From: an uncultured Desulfobulbaceae bacterium
Lineage (GTDB): Bacteria; Desulfobacterota; Desulfobulbia; Desulfobulbales; Desulfocapsaceae
Length of the DNA: 64,000 nt
Direction of reading: 5' to 3'
NCBI GenBank assembly: GCA_903887485.1
Contig: CAISPV010000110.1
Location: 100,543-164,542 of the forward strand
Part shown: piece by piece, positions 38,101-46,420 of the stretch
How positions within the stretch are numbered: the stretch's first letter is position 1
Layout: each line of letters starts with the position of its first letter
Notes under the pieces: generated by a model
What the model was told of the DNA's origin: nothing
What the model saw: only the letters and a program-made list of their open reading frames with translations
Databases searched by the model: none
Position numbers and translations under genes: made by a program

Positions 38101-38511
38101 AGGCAGGCCAGCATTTTTCACAAACGCCACGCCCCCGCCAGCCTTATGAATCTGTTCAGGGCTTGCGGTAAAAAAAGACAACACCTGCTTGAATCTCCTC
38201 CGATCCACACCCGGAGTCAAGGTCATCACCTGCAAACCAGCCTTAGCCAAGACATCCACCAAGAGCAGGGCATCCAACTGCTCTCGTTCCTTTCTCCCAA
38301 AAAGGGTATTATTGAGAGTCGGCACGCCTTTATGAAGGCCAAAACGAAGAGACTGATAAAGACGCAAATAAATCTTTAATTCTGTATAAGCCTTTTCTAC
38401 TGCATTGATAACCTGGACACTCTGTTCAGGATAGAGACGAAGATTAGTGATGGCCTTATTAATATATTTTAAGACCTCTAAAGCATGCCGCTGCTGTTCA
38501 ATGCTTGCCAT
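35134..38511 (-). CDS. Giant HEAT-repeat protein with cyclic-nucleotide-binding and PilZ domains
   Basis: About 1125 residues from the ATG at 38511 (AAGGTG eight bases upstream; a TTG at 38538 is the alternative). Residues 1-860 are almost entirely helical, with HEAT-like repeats clearest at about 540-720. A CAP-type cNMP-binding domain (about 865-975; VAHGDPQQRLFFVNKGRVKLF, GPGEVFG) and a C-terminal PilZ domain (about 1000-1110) with R-x-x-x-R (in RRVMER) and DVSIGG, the c-di-GMP-binding signature. No membrane segment or signal peptide. Likely a cytosolic integrator of two nucleotide messengers. The neighbouring ATPase may be its partner. Confidence 0.83.
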   Translation of the reverse strand: MASIEQQRHALEVLKYINKAITNLRLYPEQSVQVINAVEKAYTELKIYLRLYQSLRFGLHKGVPTLNNTLFGRKEREQLDALLLVDVLAKAGLQVMTLTPGVDRRRFKQVLSFFTASPEQIHKAGGGVAFVKNAGLPAIFLEEDKESVNQKRVVVRNFTDLLQQIMNTGVQRDDISSFLLASQGGQQQNDKIHRDLSNKDKGITILAAAVCFVLQHLQQEGIYGTSPEFNQLLENVSAVLKDEEIRVIADRTATLLLVNLDNQSLSLLFCQTFATRFGAALLKSLIAAINKDSFGTLVDLLRQEKERFADSLSLEDADQRRLVEGTCQHLLESVKGRQLCAVEIMGMTEKQRQSKRLQAGLGALAQGNLDGLRNSEVLLHLPATFERLIVNKKESIAAAIIQTLVGGLKLDNEELRLRSGQSLGLIGEKLVSLDYWEWLEKLTPIFLQLLKRIEDADDTCHRFVVILQEIMTHAQKEGQEEQVDKILSLFYAIRYGGLGKSVEMRTVVGQVQDKAVQRNVLESYLKRCFEKPIDEQYCQKIVMCGPLGIQFLLDALLMNDKRPERIRLLKILAGVGEKLPSLLLDRLQEPMPWYGKRNLLRLLGETGDERDVSAVRGYLSHDDLRVQSEALSCINKLSDQKKKQYLLDALSLISEKLKFQVVQALASVVDEEVVGVLVDLLKDEKYFSSDIKTILLVSICETLGRSGSLQAQKALQLLSGKKDVRPKNMAKEVWQAAQRGLALLDVNRRQQKEGPVELQKTAKHAVMQAQSMQDRSEKEYVPVTNLAEEQKIYVLLGQNKKADAKALLFDLISTMASLQQFDQAEILCQRLAEIDPLALDDILKATALLEEQRSVAIDQAQVTNWGEMGIYDFLTTEEFNTLYSSMEHVTYATNETIVAHGDPQQRLFFVNKGRVKLFFRDLHGNDILLKIVGPGEVFGIDSFFKASVSTVEVASVGTVDVFVLTQEALRKWQNIFPGMEAKLQDFCQQFVEHESLKVMAIDRRVMERLNCEGRLAMAVLDDQGKVTGIALQGDMGDVSIGGIFFTIRISQKRHVSLLLGRKVLVSLLGGPPDSPLTSGVAGVVVAIYVQDPTNGDLVSYVQYAVHVQFDQPLRETDLATVVCGG

Positions 38512-38767
38512 AAGAAGCACCTTGTCTGTTTTTTCCAAGCACTCGTAGTTTATGAACTACTTCAGAAGTATGCCATCCACAATTCATCAACACTTCAACC
38601 ATCTATCTTGCTCCAAAGAGGATTCAATTATCTTTAGTGGCCTATCACACACCAGACGCAAAAGTCAAGGAATGCGGCATGTTATTTAGGAACAGCTTAG
38701 AAACAGACTTTTCCAGACGGTCTGTTATGGTTCATGACCATTCCTACCTTGTTCACTCTTGAAAAAA

Positions 38768-39370
38768 TCATGCTGAAGCAGAAATGACACCATGCTCTTC
38801 AAGCATGACCAAAAGTTCAGACAACGGCAACCCCACCACGTTTGAATAAGAACCCCTGACCTCTTTGACCAGAAAAGCCCCCTGGCCCTGAATCCCGTAA
38901 GAACCAGCCTTATCCAGAGGCTCGCCGGTTGCCACATATGCCTGGGCCGCTCTTTCAGAAAAAGGACTGAAAACAACACGGGTACGCACCGACTGAACAG
39001 CAACAATCCCCTCCTGGCAACAGGCAAGGCATATTCCGGTCTGCACCCAATGTCCTTTCCCGGAAAGTTGCATCAGCATAGACAGGGCGTCCGCGCAATC
39101 CTTGGGCTTTCCCAGCACCGATTCAGCAAGACTCACCACCGTATCCGCTGCCACAATCCAGCTTTCGGGATAAAGATCCATAACCAACGCGGCCTTCTCC
39201 ATGGCCATACGTTTGACAAAATCTTGCGGCTTTTCTTCTGGCAACAACTCTTCATCAATGTCAGCCGGATGGACTCGATATTCCAGTCCAAGATCCTGAA
39301 AATAGCCTTGCCTTCGGGGTGAAGCTGACGCCAGAATCAAAGGTTTACAAGTATGATAAATTGGTCGCAT
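38768..39370 (-). CDS. maf: Maf-family nucleoside triphosphate pyrophosphatase
   Basis: House-cleaning enzyme that hydrolyses non-canonical nucleotides (dTTP/UTP or m7GTP type). 200 residues with ILASASPRRQ (12-21), VAADTVV (near 72-78), the GEPLDKAGSYGIQGQGA region (about 148-164) and SYSNVVGLP near 175. All conserved acidic and basic residues appear present. Ninety-two bases downstream of fabL on the same strand and about 256 bases upstream of the HEAT gene. Confidence 0.94.
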   Translation of the reverse strand: MRPIYHTCKPLILASASPRRQGYFQDLGLEYRVHPADIDEELLPEEKPQDFVKRMAMEKAALVMDLYPESWIVAADTVVSLAESVLGKPKDCADALSMLMQLSGKGHWVQTGICLACCQEGIVAVQSVRTRVVFSPFSERAAQAYVATGEPLDKAGSYGIQGQGAFLVKEVRGSYSNVVGLPLSELLVMLEEHGVISASA

Positions 39371-39462
39371 TTCTCATTTTCAATGATAAATATTACATTT
39401 CATCATTCATCATTCACAGGTGTTGATCTCAAAAAAAGTCATCAAGGAAATCGCCCAGCCCA

Positions 39463-40215
39463 TTACCCCCTGATAGCATAGCCACCATCAACCGTAATCA
39501 CCTGCCCCTGAATCATCGCTGCCAGATGCGAACAGAGAAACAATGCTGTATCCGCGACATCATCGGGGGTGGTAAGCCGTCCCAGCGGGGTACGCCGCAG
39601 GGCCGTCTCCAGAATCTCATCCCGATTGGGAAATTTCTTCAAGGCGTCAGTATCCACTGCACCGGCACTGATTGTGTTCACATTGATCCCGGCTGGCCCA
39701 AGCTCCACAGCCAGATGCCGGACCAAAGACTCAAGGGCAGCTTTGGAGGCGCCCACGGTTGTATAATTCTCAATGGCCCGAGTCGCGCCCAAGCTGGAAA
39801 CCGCCAAAACCCGGCTACCCCTGCCCATAAGAGGGAAACCCTTCTGTACCAGGGTCAGCAAAGCTCTGGCATTGATATCCATGGCCCAATCCCAATGACG
39901 CTCGGTAAGCTCCATAACCGGCTTCAAGACACCAGAGGCTGCATTGGAAACCAGGATATCAAGCGAGCCAAATTCCTTGGCAATAACCTCAAACATCTCT
40001 CCGACATCAGCCTCTTCAGCAACATTGGCCTTAACCAAAAGACAACGACCGCCATGTTTTTCTATGACATCCGCCGTCTCTTCAGCATCGCGCTTATGTC
40101 GCACATAATTCACTACCAGATGCACACCATTTTCGGCCAGTCGGATGGCGATTGCCCGACCGATTCCACGTGACCCGCCTGTGACCAATGCGACTTTTCC
40201 TTGTAAATCAAACAT
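39463..40215 (-). CDS. fabL: Enoyl-ACP reductase FabL type (short-chain dehydrogenase)
   Basis: 250 residues. NADPH-dependent SDR: TGGSRGIGRAIA (12-23), NAASG near 90, VSSLGATRAIENYTTVGASKAALESL (about 142-167) and VDGGYAIRG at the end. The SSLG...ENYTTVG.SKAALE block and the GAVDTDALKKFPNRDE stretch closely match Bacillus subtilis FabL rather than FabG or FabI, so it likely reduces enoyl-ACP in fatty acid synthesis. AGGA lies about nine bases before the ATG. Downstream neighbour is maf. Confidence 0.85.
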   Translation of the reverse strand: MFDLQGKVALVTGGSRGIGRAIAIRLAENGVHLVVNYVRHKRDAEETADVIEKHGGRCLLVKANVAEEADVGEMFEVIAKEFGSLDILVSNAASGVLKPVMELTERHWDWAMDINARALLTLVQKGFPLMGRGSRVLAVSSLGATRAIENYTTVGASKAALESLVRHLAVELGPAGINVNTISAGAVDTDALKKFPNRDEILETALRRTPLGRLTTPDDVADTALFLCSHLAAMIQGQVITVDGGYAIRG

Positions 40216-40461
40216 GACACATTCCTATTAGAAGTAGAATAATTTTAGCTACTCGGGTGTTTAGGCTGAAGGCTGAGGTATATCAGTCATCACGCAACGC
40301 TCGGATTAAGCACGCATATCAAAAATCCCGGCATTTTGCATAATCACACATTCCTTGTCCCTTAAAGACCTTCGGCCTTCAATCTATCTACCAGAGCAGT
40401 TACGAATAAGTTTAAACAGTAATCGTTAAGCCGGTTTTTCCCAAAACACTTGCAGCTATTA

Positions 40462-41397
40462 CTATCCCCGACGCAAGGACAGAACGACTCGCCTCGAGGA
40501 GTTAAAAACGTATCGCCATGGCCTGAATCGAACCGGATTTAAGATTTCCGGGGCCAAAAAACTTGAACCGAAAAAATCAGACGGCGCCAATAACGGAAAT
40601 TCTATCCCACAGAGTTGCGCGCCAGGGAGATCACGCTCTCTTGCGGCACACCACAGCGGACTCCTCTCAGCTTCCAGCTCAAGGAGCGCAAGCATAGCCG
40701 TATCAAGTGCCACCGAACTTCTTGATCCCGCCAGACACCCCAGAGCAAGCAAATCTCCATGCATGGGGCCATGCCTGTGCATAACCTCAATACCATCAGC
40801 AAGAGTAATATTTTCCGGCAATAAACCCTGCAGTTCCAAGATAATCCGGGAAAACTCAAGATGCGAATCCCCATAATGCATATGGAGCCAAGATTTACGC
40901 ACCCCTTTCACTATACCAAAAATATTTTTCACTGCCATACTTACATACATCTGATCATGCGCCTTGATCTTGGGCAGGTTAACCAAAAGATCACAATCAA
41001 GGGCCTCTGCGGCAATACCAACAAAAATCCCTGAAGGCAGACGCCTGCGCACAACAGATGCAAATTCAACAAGCTGGACATCCATCCCCCGCACCGCCCG
41101 AACAATTCCCTGACGCTCCGCAACACCTATAGCACTACCAAAAGCAGGCGAGTCACCAATCGAGACTCGACAACCGTGATCAAGAAACCACGCGGCCACT
41201 GCAGCAATAAACTCAGCATGGGTACAGGCAAGGAGTGGAGCGCTGGCGCTGATCAAATTGGGTTTGAGTAAAACCCTGGCACCAGGCGATAGATTGAATG
41301 CGCCAAGACGCGGAATGACTCGCGCCAGCGCAGAGTGAAGAGAGGTACGCGAATACCCGAGGCAACGATCAAGGCAAACAGAGACAGATGCGACCAT
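40462..41397 (-). CDS. DUF362-domain protein
   Basis: 311 residues, the DUF362 region covering most of it: LLKPNLISASAPL (about 44-56), IGDSPAFGS near 80, VNLPKIKAHDQMYVSMAVKNIFGI (about 138-161, the conserved NLPK.K.H...S...KN.FG pattern), and LADGIEVMHRHGP (about 198-210). DUF362 proteins are often joined to 4Fe-4S domains, but no Cys cluster is present here. Function unknown. The leader carries a sigma-54-like promoter and a terminator hairpin. 246 bases of gene-free sequence with short GAAGGC-type repeats lie downstream (40216-40461). Confidence 0.82.
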   Translation of the reverse strand: MVASVSVCLDRCLGYSRTSLHSALARVIPRLGAFNLSPGARVLLKPNLISASAPLLACTHAEFIAAVAAWFLDHGCRVSIGDSPAFGSAIGVAERQGIVRAVRGMDVQLVEFASVVRRRLPSGIFVGIAAEALDCDLLVNLPKIKAHDQMYVSMAVKNIFGIVKGVRKSWLHMHYGDSHLEFSRIILELQGLLPENITLADGIEVMHRHGPMHGDLLALGCLAGSRSSVALDTAMLALLELEAERSPLWCAARERDLPGAQLCGIEFPLLAPSDFFGSSFLAPEILNPVRFRPWRYVFNSSRRVVLSLRRG

Positions 41398-41424
41398 AAA
41401 GAAAAAGGAAGAGACAGGAACTCT

Positions 41425-41468
41425 GAAAAAAGAAAAAGCCAGTCACACAAGAGCGGACCGGCTTTTTC
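41425..41468 (-). terminator. Terminator in the leader of the DUF362 gene
   Basis: On the minus strand GAAAAAGCCGGTC pairs with GACTGGCTTTTTC (one mismatch; 41456-41468 with 41432-41444), followed by a run of seven T. It lies about 28 bases before the DUF362 start, so it would block or attenuate that gene, or end a short RNA. Confidence 0.75.
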
Positions 41469-41494
41469 CAGGAGAGAAGAGATATCTTATCTGT

Positions 41495-41510
41495 TGCACA
41501 TTTTGTGCCA
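41495..41510 (-). promoter_or_regulatory. Sigma-54-like promoter upstream of the DUF362 gene
   Basis: Minus strand TGGCACAAAATGTGCA: GG and GC are 10 bases apart, as sigma-54 requires, with a perfect TGGCAC block and TGC(A). Predicted start near 41484, just before the leader terminator. GCACA/TGTGC also forms a small dyad, so an operator is the alternative. Confidence 0.45.
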
Positions 41511-41785
41511 TTCACAATAGAAATATTTTATCGTATAATATCATCGCGTTAAATACAGCAACCCATCCTGCCATCCTTAACAACAGGGCAAAAAATAAAA
41601 AAAACTATACCTTTTACGACAAAAAATCTCAACATTTAGATATTTAAACACAAAATCAAACAATTAAATCAATAAGTATTTGAACTCACACTTAGGCAAC
41701 CAATCCAATCACACTTTTTCTCACTTCCTCCCCCCCCAAAAAACCTCTCTATTTTTTTGTTGTTTTTTCAATCTTCTGCTATGCT

Positions 41786-41815
41786 TTGGCAGACTACACT
41801 CTTTTGGGATACAAT
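41786..41815 (+). promoter_or_regulatory. Sigma-70 promoter of the histidine kinase gene
   Basis: TTGGCA (41786-41791), 18 bases, TACAAT (41810-41815), with the ATG of the kinase 32 bases downstream. The remaining part of 41398-41847 is AT-rich without a recognisable gene. Confidence 0.6.
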
Positions 41816-41847
41816 AAAATCCCTTTCTCTCTTCACCCAGAACTTAC

Positions 41848-44121
41848 ATGATACCAGACTCTGGCTCTACCAGATTTCTCTACAGCACCATTCGCAGCCT
41901 TTATTCATATGGCCCCCATATCCAACTGGCAGCCTTCATGGCAGCCCTTCTGGAAATGACCATTCTCTGGCAGGTATTCCCGAAGCCGCTTCTTCTTTCT
42001 GGATTATTCGGCCATTTCTGCCTCACATCTTATTATCTTTTTTTAGTTACCAAGGTCCGTAAATCCAGCAAAGGATCATTATTGAAGGTCAGCAAAACCT
42101 ATCGCCAGATGTTTTTTATCTATCTGGGACAAGCTCTCTACTGGGGAGGCATTGTTTTATTTATCGAAAACGGCACCCTGCTGCCCTATACCATTCATGC
42201 CCTCTTCCTCTATAGCGCCTGCACCCTCTTGGCCACCCACCTCGCTACCATTCCAATAACGGCTTACTGCTTTATCACCATCAGTCTGGCACCAACATTG
42301 TACACCTTTTTTTTCAAAACCCCTGCCCAGATGAGGCCACTTGCCTATTGCCTGCTGGTGCTCACAATTTCACTCGCCATCATCATCTATTTCCGATCAA
42401 GAGCACTTCATGCCTCCATCCACAAACACCTCAACAACCAACGCATAATTTATAATCTCAGGACACAACTCAAAAAATGCAATACAAAGCCAGACTATTC
42501 TTTAGTTATCAACACTCTTAACGAATTCAAGAAACAATTACAAAAATTCACCGAAAAAAGAACGACCCTCACTGTCTACCGCAACGAGGCCATATGGAAT
42601 GCGATTCTCACTGCCACCGACCAATCCCACCTCCAGAATAGCTGGCAAAACTACTCCAGCGGCACACTCTCAAGCCTCTGCCAACCTCTGGAAATCGACC
42701 GCATATACATCATCGAAGCGGACAAAAATGCCAGCGAGACATCCACTCATACCAAAAACACAAACCAGGCGACTCTTGATCACAGCTGGATATTTAAAAA
42801 TTCCAACTGTGTTGCCGCCCTGAAAGCAGGAAACATTATCCATAATCAATCACCACAAGTGTCAGATCTTGAACAACATTCCCTGAGAAATATAGGCATC
42901 CAAGCCTTTCTTGACATCCCGATCCTGCTAAAGAGTGAAATCTGGGGAATCATCGGCATGGACAGATTGACATCAGCAACACCTTTTACCACTCAACAAA
43001 TCAATGGCCTGAGATTAATAGCTAATATCCTGGCCATGATTATTCACAATCAACAGGATCGTTTAGAAAGAGATCGCCTGGTAACAGCAATCGAGCAATC
43101 AAGTGATTGCACCCTTATTACCGACCCCGTAGGCCAGATCCTCTATGCCAATCCGGCCTGTGAGACCGTCACCGGCTACTCACAACCAGAGCTCATTGGC
43201 ACCAACTTCAAGGATCTCTATTCCGAGGACGTCATAGATGGCAACATCTGGCATCAGATCATAACAGCTATGAAAAATGGTGAAAAATGGCAAGGGCAAT
43301 TTCCCAACTATCGCAAAGACCACACCCTTTACGAAGAAGAGATATTCGTCTCTCCAGCGCACAATCACAAGGGAGAGATAAGTAATCAAGTAATCATCAA
43401 ACGGAACATCACGGAAAAAAAACGCCTTGAATCAATTGTGGAGGCCGCAAACCTCATGGACAATATCGGTTTTATTTTTTCCAGCATTCGCCATGAACTG
43501 GGCAATCCGATCAATTCGATCAAGGTCTCGCTCTCGATTCTCGATTCAAATCTTGAGATCTATGACAAAAATGACATCAAACGTTTTATTAATCGTAGCC
43601 TTTCAGATATTGGCCGTGTTGAATACCTGCTCAAAACACTCAAAAATTTCAGCATATTTGAACGCCCAATCATCGAAAAAATAGACATGACGACACTGCT
43701 CAACGAATTCATCACCCTGATTACAACTGAGCTCCAACAAAAAGAAATCAAGCTTACCGCCAATATCCCCAAGGAACCCAAGTTCGGCCTGATAGACCCT
43801 CGCGCCTTCCAGCAGGTTCTACTCAATCTTATCGCCAATGCCGCCGACTCCCTGATCAAGACCTCTCAAAAAAAGATTTCTCTCACCATGCTCACAGAAG
43901 AAAATGGCCAAATCAATATCATTATCAGCGACAACGGCTGTGGCATCAGTGACGATGAACAGGCCAATCTGTTCAAACCTTTTTTTACCACTAAACCACA
44001 AGGAACCGGCCTGGGGCTGGTTATTGTTAAAAAGATGCTTGCCAAGATGAACTGCTCCATTTACATCAACAGCAAAAACAACATGGGGACCAAGGTTCTT
44101 ATTATTATTCCCGGCCCATGA
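41848..44121 (+). CDS. Membrane histidine kinase with GAF and PAS domains
   Basis: 757 residues. N-terminal membrane module with about six helices (about 25-200), a coiled-coil region, a GAF domain (about 245-400), a PAS domain (about 410-525; ILYANPACETVTGYSQPEL), a dimerisation helix with RHELGNP (His549) and an HATPase domain with NLIANAADSL, DNGCGISD and GTGLGLVIVKKM. All kinase boxes are complete. The histidine context RHELGNPINS is the variant found in sporulation-type and gliding-related kinases. The receiver protein encoded about 180 bases downstream is the obvious partner. Confidence 0.92.
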   Translation: MIPDSGSTRFLYSTIRSLYSYGPHIQLAAFMAALLEMTILWQVFPKPLLLSGLFGHFCLTSYYLFLVTKVRKSSKGSLLKVSKTYRQMFFIYLGQALYWGGIVLFIENGTLLPYTIHALFLYSACTLLATHLATIPITAYCFITISLAPTLYTFFFKTPAQMRPLAYCLLVLTISLAIIIYFRSRALHASIHKHLNNQRIIYNLRTQLKKCNTKPDYSLVINTLNEFKKQLQKFTEKRTTLTVYRNEAIWNAILTATDQSHLQNSWQNYSSGTLSSLCQPLEIDRIYIIEADKNASETSTHTKNTNQATLDHSWIFKNSNCVAALKAGNIIHNQSPQVSDLEQHSLRNIGIQAFLDIPILLKSEIWGIIGMDRLTSATPFTTQQINGLRLIANILAMIIHNQQDRLERDRLVTAIEQSSDCTLITDPVGQILYANPACETVTGYSQPELIGTNFKDLYSEDVIDGNIWHQIITAMKNGEKWQGQFPNYRKDHTLYEEEIFVSPAHNHKGEISNQVIIKRNITEKKRLESIVEAANLMDNIGFIFSSIRHELGNPINSIKVSLSILDSNLEIYDKNDIKRFINRSLSDIGRVEYLLKTLKNFSIFERPIIEKIDMTTLLNEFITLITTELQQKEIKLTANIPKEPKFGLIDPRAFQQVLLNLIANAADSLIKTSQKKISLTMLTEENGQINIIISDNGCGISDDEQANLFKPFFTTKPQGTGLGLVIVKKMLAKMNCSIYINSKNNMGTKVLIIIPGP

Positions 44122-44302
44122 CAGCTTTTAGTGGACAGAGTCAGACCACGCATGGTAAAAAGCATATTAAGATTACGTACATTTTCTATTCACATCTCAT
44201 CAGGTTAACAACTCAACAAAGTTAAAAGGAGAAATTTCTTCTCTTTTACACTTGATGACCAGCCACATTGATCACCCGGCAAAAGCCGGTATGGGAGCCG
44301 AT

Positions 44303-45490
44303 ATGAATACCGTTCTTATTGTTGACGACGATGAAAGCTTTTTGCTCAGCCTGATTGATGGATTTAAATCCTACGAAGATCAATTTGGCATCATCACCGC
44401 CCATAACGGCGAAGAGGCCGTCGCCATCCTTGATGAACAGGAAATCCATCTAGTCCTCACAGACCTGAAGATGCCCAAGATGGACGGATTTGCGCTGGTC
44501 GCCCATCTCAGCACCCATCACCATGATCTCCCCGTCATTGTCATGACCGCCTATGGCACTCCAGACATGGAAGAGAAGCTGAAAGAAATCGGCACGTTCC
44601 AATATATCGAAAAGCCTATCGATTTCAATCTACTGGTTACTAAGATTCTGAAAGGGCTTGAAGGCCGCTCTAGGGGATTTATCACTGGGGTCTCTCTGGG
44701 ATCATTCCTCCAATTACTGGAACTGGACAAAAAAACATGCACCCTCACCGTTCATTCTGGAAGGAATCAAGGAACGATATACTTCAAGAACGGGGATTTC
44801 ATGGACGCCACCACCAAAGAACTCTCTGGGATCGATGCCGCCTTTGAGATCATCAGTTGGAAAAACGTCGAAATTATACTGGCGAATTCCTGCGATATTA
44901 CTGAACAAAAGATTTTTGATTCTCTTGGCTTTATCCTGCTTGAGGGCAGCAGAAGACAGGACGAGCGAGACACGTCAACTGCAAGTCCAGCACCCTCAAC
45001 TAGCACTGGCACCGCTCTTGATTCCATGGATTTAACCGGTATAGACTTGGGGATTGATGATTTTCTCCAAGATGAAGATACTGTTGACCCACCTCCTTCG
45101 CCAGCCGAGACCATGCCGGTACATTCTGCACCCTCAATGCACACATCCAATCCGCTCTTGAAACAATTTATTGCCACATTAGAAGCAATGCCCGAACTTA
45201 GTAACTCCATTCTTGTCTCCAAAGATGGAAACGTAATCCATACCGCCAAAACAAATGATGACCAAATTATTAATTTTATAACCTATCTCTCTGTTGTCAG
45301 CGAGCAGCTTCAAGTGGCCATGGGAGCAGGAGAACGGCAGTACGTCCTACTTGGCTTAAATAGTGGGCATAAGCTCTTAGTTCTCTGCGGTAAAGAGGTC
45401 GTGGTCGGCCTGGAAATTGGCAATACTGTAGCTCCCGGCCCGATAGCTGCCGGATTACGACCCGTGTTAAACCGAATCAGCCTGCAATAA
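44303..45490 (+). CDS. Response regulator with PATAN (DUF4388) and roadblock/LC7 domains
   Basis: 395 residues from the ATG at 44303 (GGGAG five bases upstream; 44255 ATG or 44252 TTG would add 16-17 residues without a site). Receiver domain 1-120 with acidic cluster VDDDE, phosphoacceptor Asp54 (LTDLKMPKMDG) and Lys104. A DUF4388/PATAN domain (about 125-225; GTIYFKNGDFMDA) follows, then a Ser/Thr/Pro-rich linker and a C-terminal roadblock/LC7 domain (about 305-395; ILVSKDGNVIHTA). No DNA-binding or enzymatic output. Probably a protein-interaction output controlling a small GTPase or a motility or polarity complex. Confidence 0.88.
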   Translation: MNTVLIVDDDESFLLSLIDGFKSYEDQFGIITAHNGEEAVAILDEQEIHLVLTDLKMPKMDGFALVAHLSTHHHDLPVIVMTAYGTPDMEEKLKEIGTFQYIEKPIDFNLLVTKILKGLEGRSRGFITGVSLGSFLQLLELDKKTCTLTVHSGRNQGTIYFKNGDFMDATTKELSGIDAAFEIISWKNVEIILANSCDITEQKIFDSLGFILLEGSRRQDERDTSTASPAPSTSTGTALDSMDLTGIDLGIDDFLQDEDTVDPPPSPAETMPVHSAPSMHTSNPLLKQFIATLEAMPELSNSILVSKDGNVIHTAKTNDDQIINFITYLSVVSEQLQVAMGAGERQYVLLGLNSGHKLLVLCGKEVVVGLEIGNTVAPGPIAAGLRPVLNRISLQ

Positions 45491-45715
45491 TAAAGAGCTG
45501 CTACGGAACAGCCGTTGTTTTTAACTCTTTCGTTACGACGGCCCAGCAGAAACTATTATTGAGGTATGAATGAAAAGCGACCGGCTTTTTTATATTACTC
45601 TTGCCACGTAAACGACAAAGTCATTTTGTTTACAACTACTTACGGCTAAAAGAGTATTTTTCAAAAAAAATACCCCTAAAAGAACTGGGACACAGACCAT
45701 CAAAGGAAAGGCGCC

Positions 45716-46420
45716 ATGGATTCACTCCTCAAAGAAATCAATATGCTTCCCGGAGTTTTTGGCTGTTTTGTTTACACCGGCAATCAAGAGTTAGCGGCCG
45801 CAAAGCTTCCACCAATCTTCAAGGAAAATACCATAAAAACCATGGGCAATCTCCTCACCCGTACCATCAAAATGGGAACCGTGGCCAACTTGGACATAGA
45901 GGCAATTGAATTTAAATTCGATGTGTCACTGATCATTGTCAAACCCCTGGAACAGGGAGCCATTCTGGTGATGGTCTGTGAGCCTGCCGTCAATAAATCT
46001 CTCATCAACATGACCACTGCAATGTTGAAAGACGATATCCAGGCCAAAATCAACAAAGGCCCTGTTCAGACACAAACCATACCACAAGCACCTGTACAAA
46101 CACAGGCCATACCACAAGCACCTGTTCAAACCCAGAACAGCCAAGCTCAAGCTGTTGCGCCCCCGCAAGAACAACCCAAAAGGCAGGAAGCCGAGATAGA
46201 CGCAGCACTTGCCCCTATACTGGAAAACATCAAAGACGCTCTGGCCTATGCCATTGGGCCGATTGCCGGGCAGGTCATGCTCTCTACTATTGAAATTTGG
46301 GCACAACAAGGCCCAACATCCAAGCAACGACTGCCAGACCTTGCCGCTCTGCTCTGCAGGGAAATCAACGACAAAGAACTGGAAAAGGAATTTATGACCC
46401 AGATTAAATCCTTTTTCTAA
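45716..46420 (+). CDS. Roadblock-like protein with QTQ/IPQAPV repeat linker
   Basis: 234 residues. N-terminal domain (1-108; MLPGVFGCFVYTGNQE, GAILVMVCEPAVN) looks like a divergent roadblock/LC7 or MglB-like fold. A linker of three imperfect PVQTQ units (about 116-140) and Gln/Pro-rich sequence follows, then a helical C-terminal domain (about 158-234). AAGGAAAGG precedes the ATG. Third gene of the kinase/receiver set, 225 bases downstream of the receiver gene, so probably in the same pathway. I do not know a named homologue. Confidence 0.7.
   Translation: MDSLLKEINMLPGVFGCFVYTGNQELAAAKLPPIFKENTIKTMGNLLTRTIKMGTVANLDIEAIEFKFDVSLIIVKPLEQGAILVMVCEPAVNKSLINMTTAMLKDDIQAKINKGPVQTQTIPQAPVQTQAIPQAPVQTQNSQAQAVAPPQEQPKRQEAEIDAALAPILENIKDALAYAIGPIAGQVMLSTIEIWAQQGPTSKQRLPDLAALLCREINDKELEKEFMTQIKSFF
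46061..46140 (+). repeat. 30-bp tandem repeat in the roadblock-like gene
   Basis: Two full 30-base units (46061-46090, 46091-46120) starting CCTGTNCA and ending ACCACAAGCA, plus a partial third (46121-46140). Encodes repeated PVQTQxIPQA. Confidence 0.85.

Noticed and set aside
45566..45649. 27-codon frame with GAGG site between receiver and roadblock-like genes
   Set aside because: Very short, no conservation evidence; could be a leader peptide but cannot be supported.
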